Shown here piece by piece: positions 5,921 through 6,327 of a stretch of 6,327 bases of DNA. The first letter of the stretch is position 1. Each line of letters starts with the position of its first letter. The position numbers were made by a program, and so were the translations under genes. The notes under the pieces were generated by a model. It did no database searches and was not told where the DNA came from. It was given only the letters and a program-made list of their open reading frames with translations. The DNA is from Truepera sp. (GTDB taxonomy: Bacteria > Deinococcota > Deinococci > Deinococcales > Trueperaceae): the NCBI GenBank assembly GCA_018333775.1, contig JAGXSO010000061.1, positions 1-6,327 of the forward strand, written 5' to 3'.

Positions 5921-6327
5921 CAACGTCTCACCCAGCTCAGGTCTGGACCGATAAGCAGCTCGTTTAAGTGGGCATGGTGAGTGATTTTCATGGCGATCGC
6001 TTCAGTGTCAAAACCGTGCTTGGCCGCCAGATCACGCACCTCGTCAGCAGCTTCATAGGTCATGAGGAAATCTCCGGCTAGGGTGCTTGTAATGCGAAAA
6101 AGCTCCTCGTGGTCGAGCTGCCAATGAGTGTAGAGCCGTGAGCCTGCATTTTTTCCCCCAGCAGTATAGGGTGGGTCGACAAAGAACACGGCATTTTTCC
6201 GATGCGCGTTTTGCTCCATGACTCGAATGCCGTCACCGTGAATAAACCTGAGCCTGTCTCTCATAGCGACAATGGCCAGGATACGCTTTTTGAGCGTCTC
6301 TGGATACCATCGCGAGGTGAGGCCCTT
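5920..6327 (-). CDS. D12-class DNA adenine N6-methyltransferase, C-terminal part
   Basis: The enzyme transfers a methyl group from SAM to adenine N6 in DNA. The reading frame stays open to the right edge, so the visible 135 residues are the 3' part of a longer gene; an internal ATG at 6264 is not the real start. The catalytic motif IV, VDPPYT, is at 6180-6163. It is followed by AGGKNAGSRLYTHWQLDHEELF and, near the C-terminus, ITHHAHLNELLIG, both typical of Dam-like D12 methyltransferases. The N-terminal SAM-binding motif is outside the window. Two sampled 60-base lines count at about 52-55% GC, against 55-70% in sampled pot lines, so the gene may differ slightly in composition. No restriction endonuclease partner is visible. 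It could be a phage-type or solitary methyltransferase or part of a restriction system upstream. Its stop is 11 bp before the preferred potA start, on the same strand. Confidence 0.87.
   Translation of the reverse strand, partial: KGLTSRWYPETLKKRILAIVAMRDRLRFIHGDGIRVMEQNAHRKNAVFFVDPPYTAGGKNAGSRLYTHWQLDHEELFRITSTLAGDFLMTYEAADEVRDLAAKHGFDTEAIAMKITHHAHLNELLIGPDLSWVRR

Noticed and set aside
5993..6000. GCGATCGC octamer (HIP1-like)
   Set aside because: There is a single copy in the window, so it is no evidence of a cyanobacterial signature.

Overview
The window holds seven genes, all on the minus strand, and is densely packed. From right to left (the direction of transcription) they are: the 3' part of a D12-class DNA adenine methyltransferase; a complete polyamine ABC-transporter operon in the order potA-potB-potC-potD; a 229-bp intergenic stretch; a long isocitrate dehydrogenase of the Thermus/Rickettsia type; and the first 50 codons of a Cys/Met-metabolism PLP enzyme. 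Nothing on the plus strand looks like a real gene.

The source is probably a free-living diderm bacterium of moderately high GC. The best guess is a member of Deinococcota (Thermus/Truepera-like). The reasons are the IDH with its extra C-terminal domain, closely resembling the Thermus thermophilus enzyme, and a substrate-binding protein with an ordinary Sec signal and no lipobox. This assignment is an inference, because alphaproteobacterial IDHs of the same type exist.

The pot genes are fused into one translational unit. potA/potB overlap by 8 bp, potB/potC by 1 bp (TAATG) and potC/potD by 4 bp (ATGA). PotD should bind the polyamine in the periplasm, PotB and PotC form the channel, and PotA powers transport. 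The methyltransferase stops 11 bp before the preferred potA start, so pot transcription may run in from that gene or start inside it. IDH feeds the TCA cycle and NADPH pool. The PLP enzyme probably acts in sulfur amino-acid metabolism and has a short spacer with its own possible promoter.

Most of the window is ordinary core metabolism and transport, and no new system is evident. The points most worth a second look are: two mutually exclusive hairpins at the potC/potD junction, one of which covers part of the potD ribosome-binding site; an imperfect inverted/tandem repeat element between potD and icd; an insertion of about 34 residues in PotC; substitutions in the PotD polyamine pocket; a C8 tract at the start of potB; and an unusual abundance of GCTAGC.
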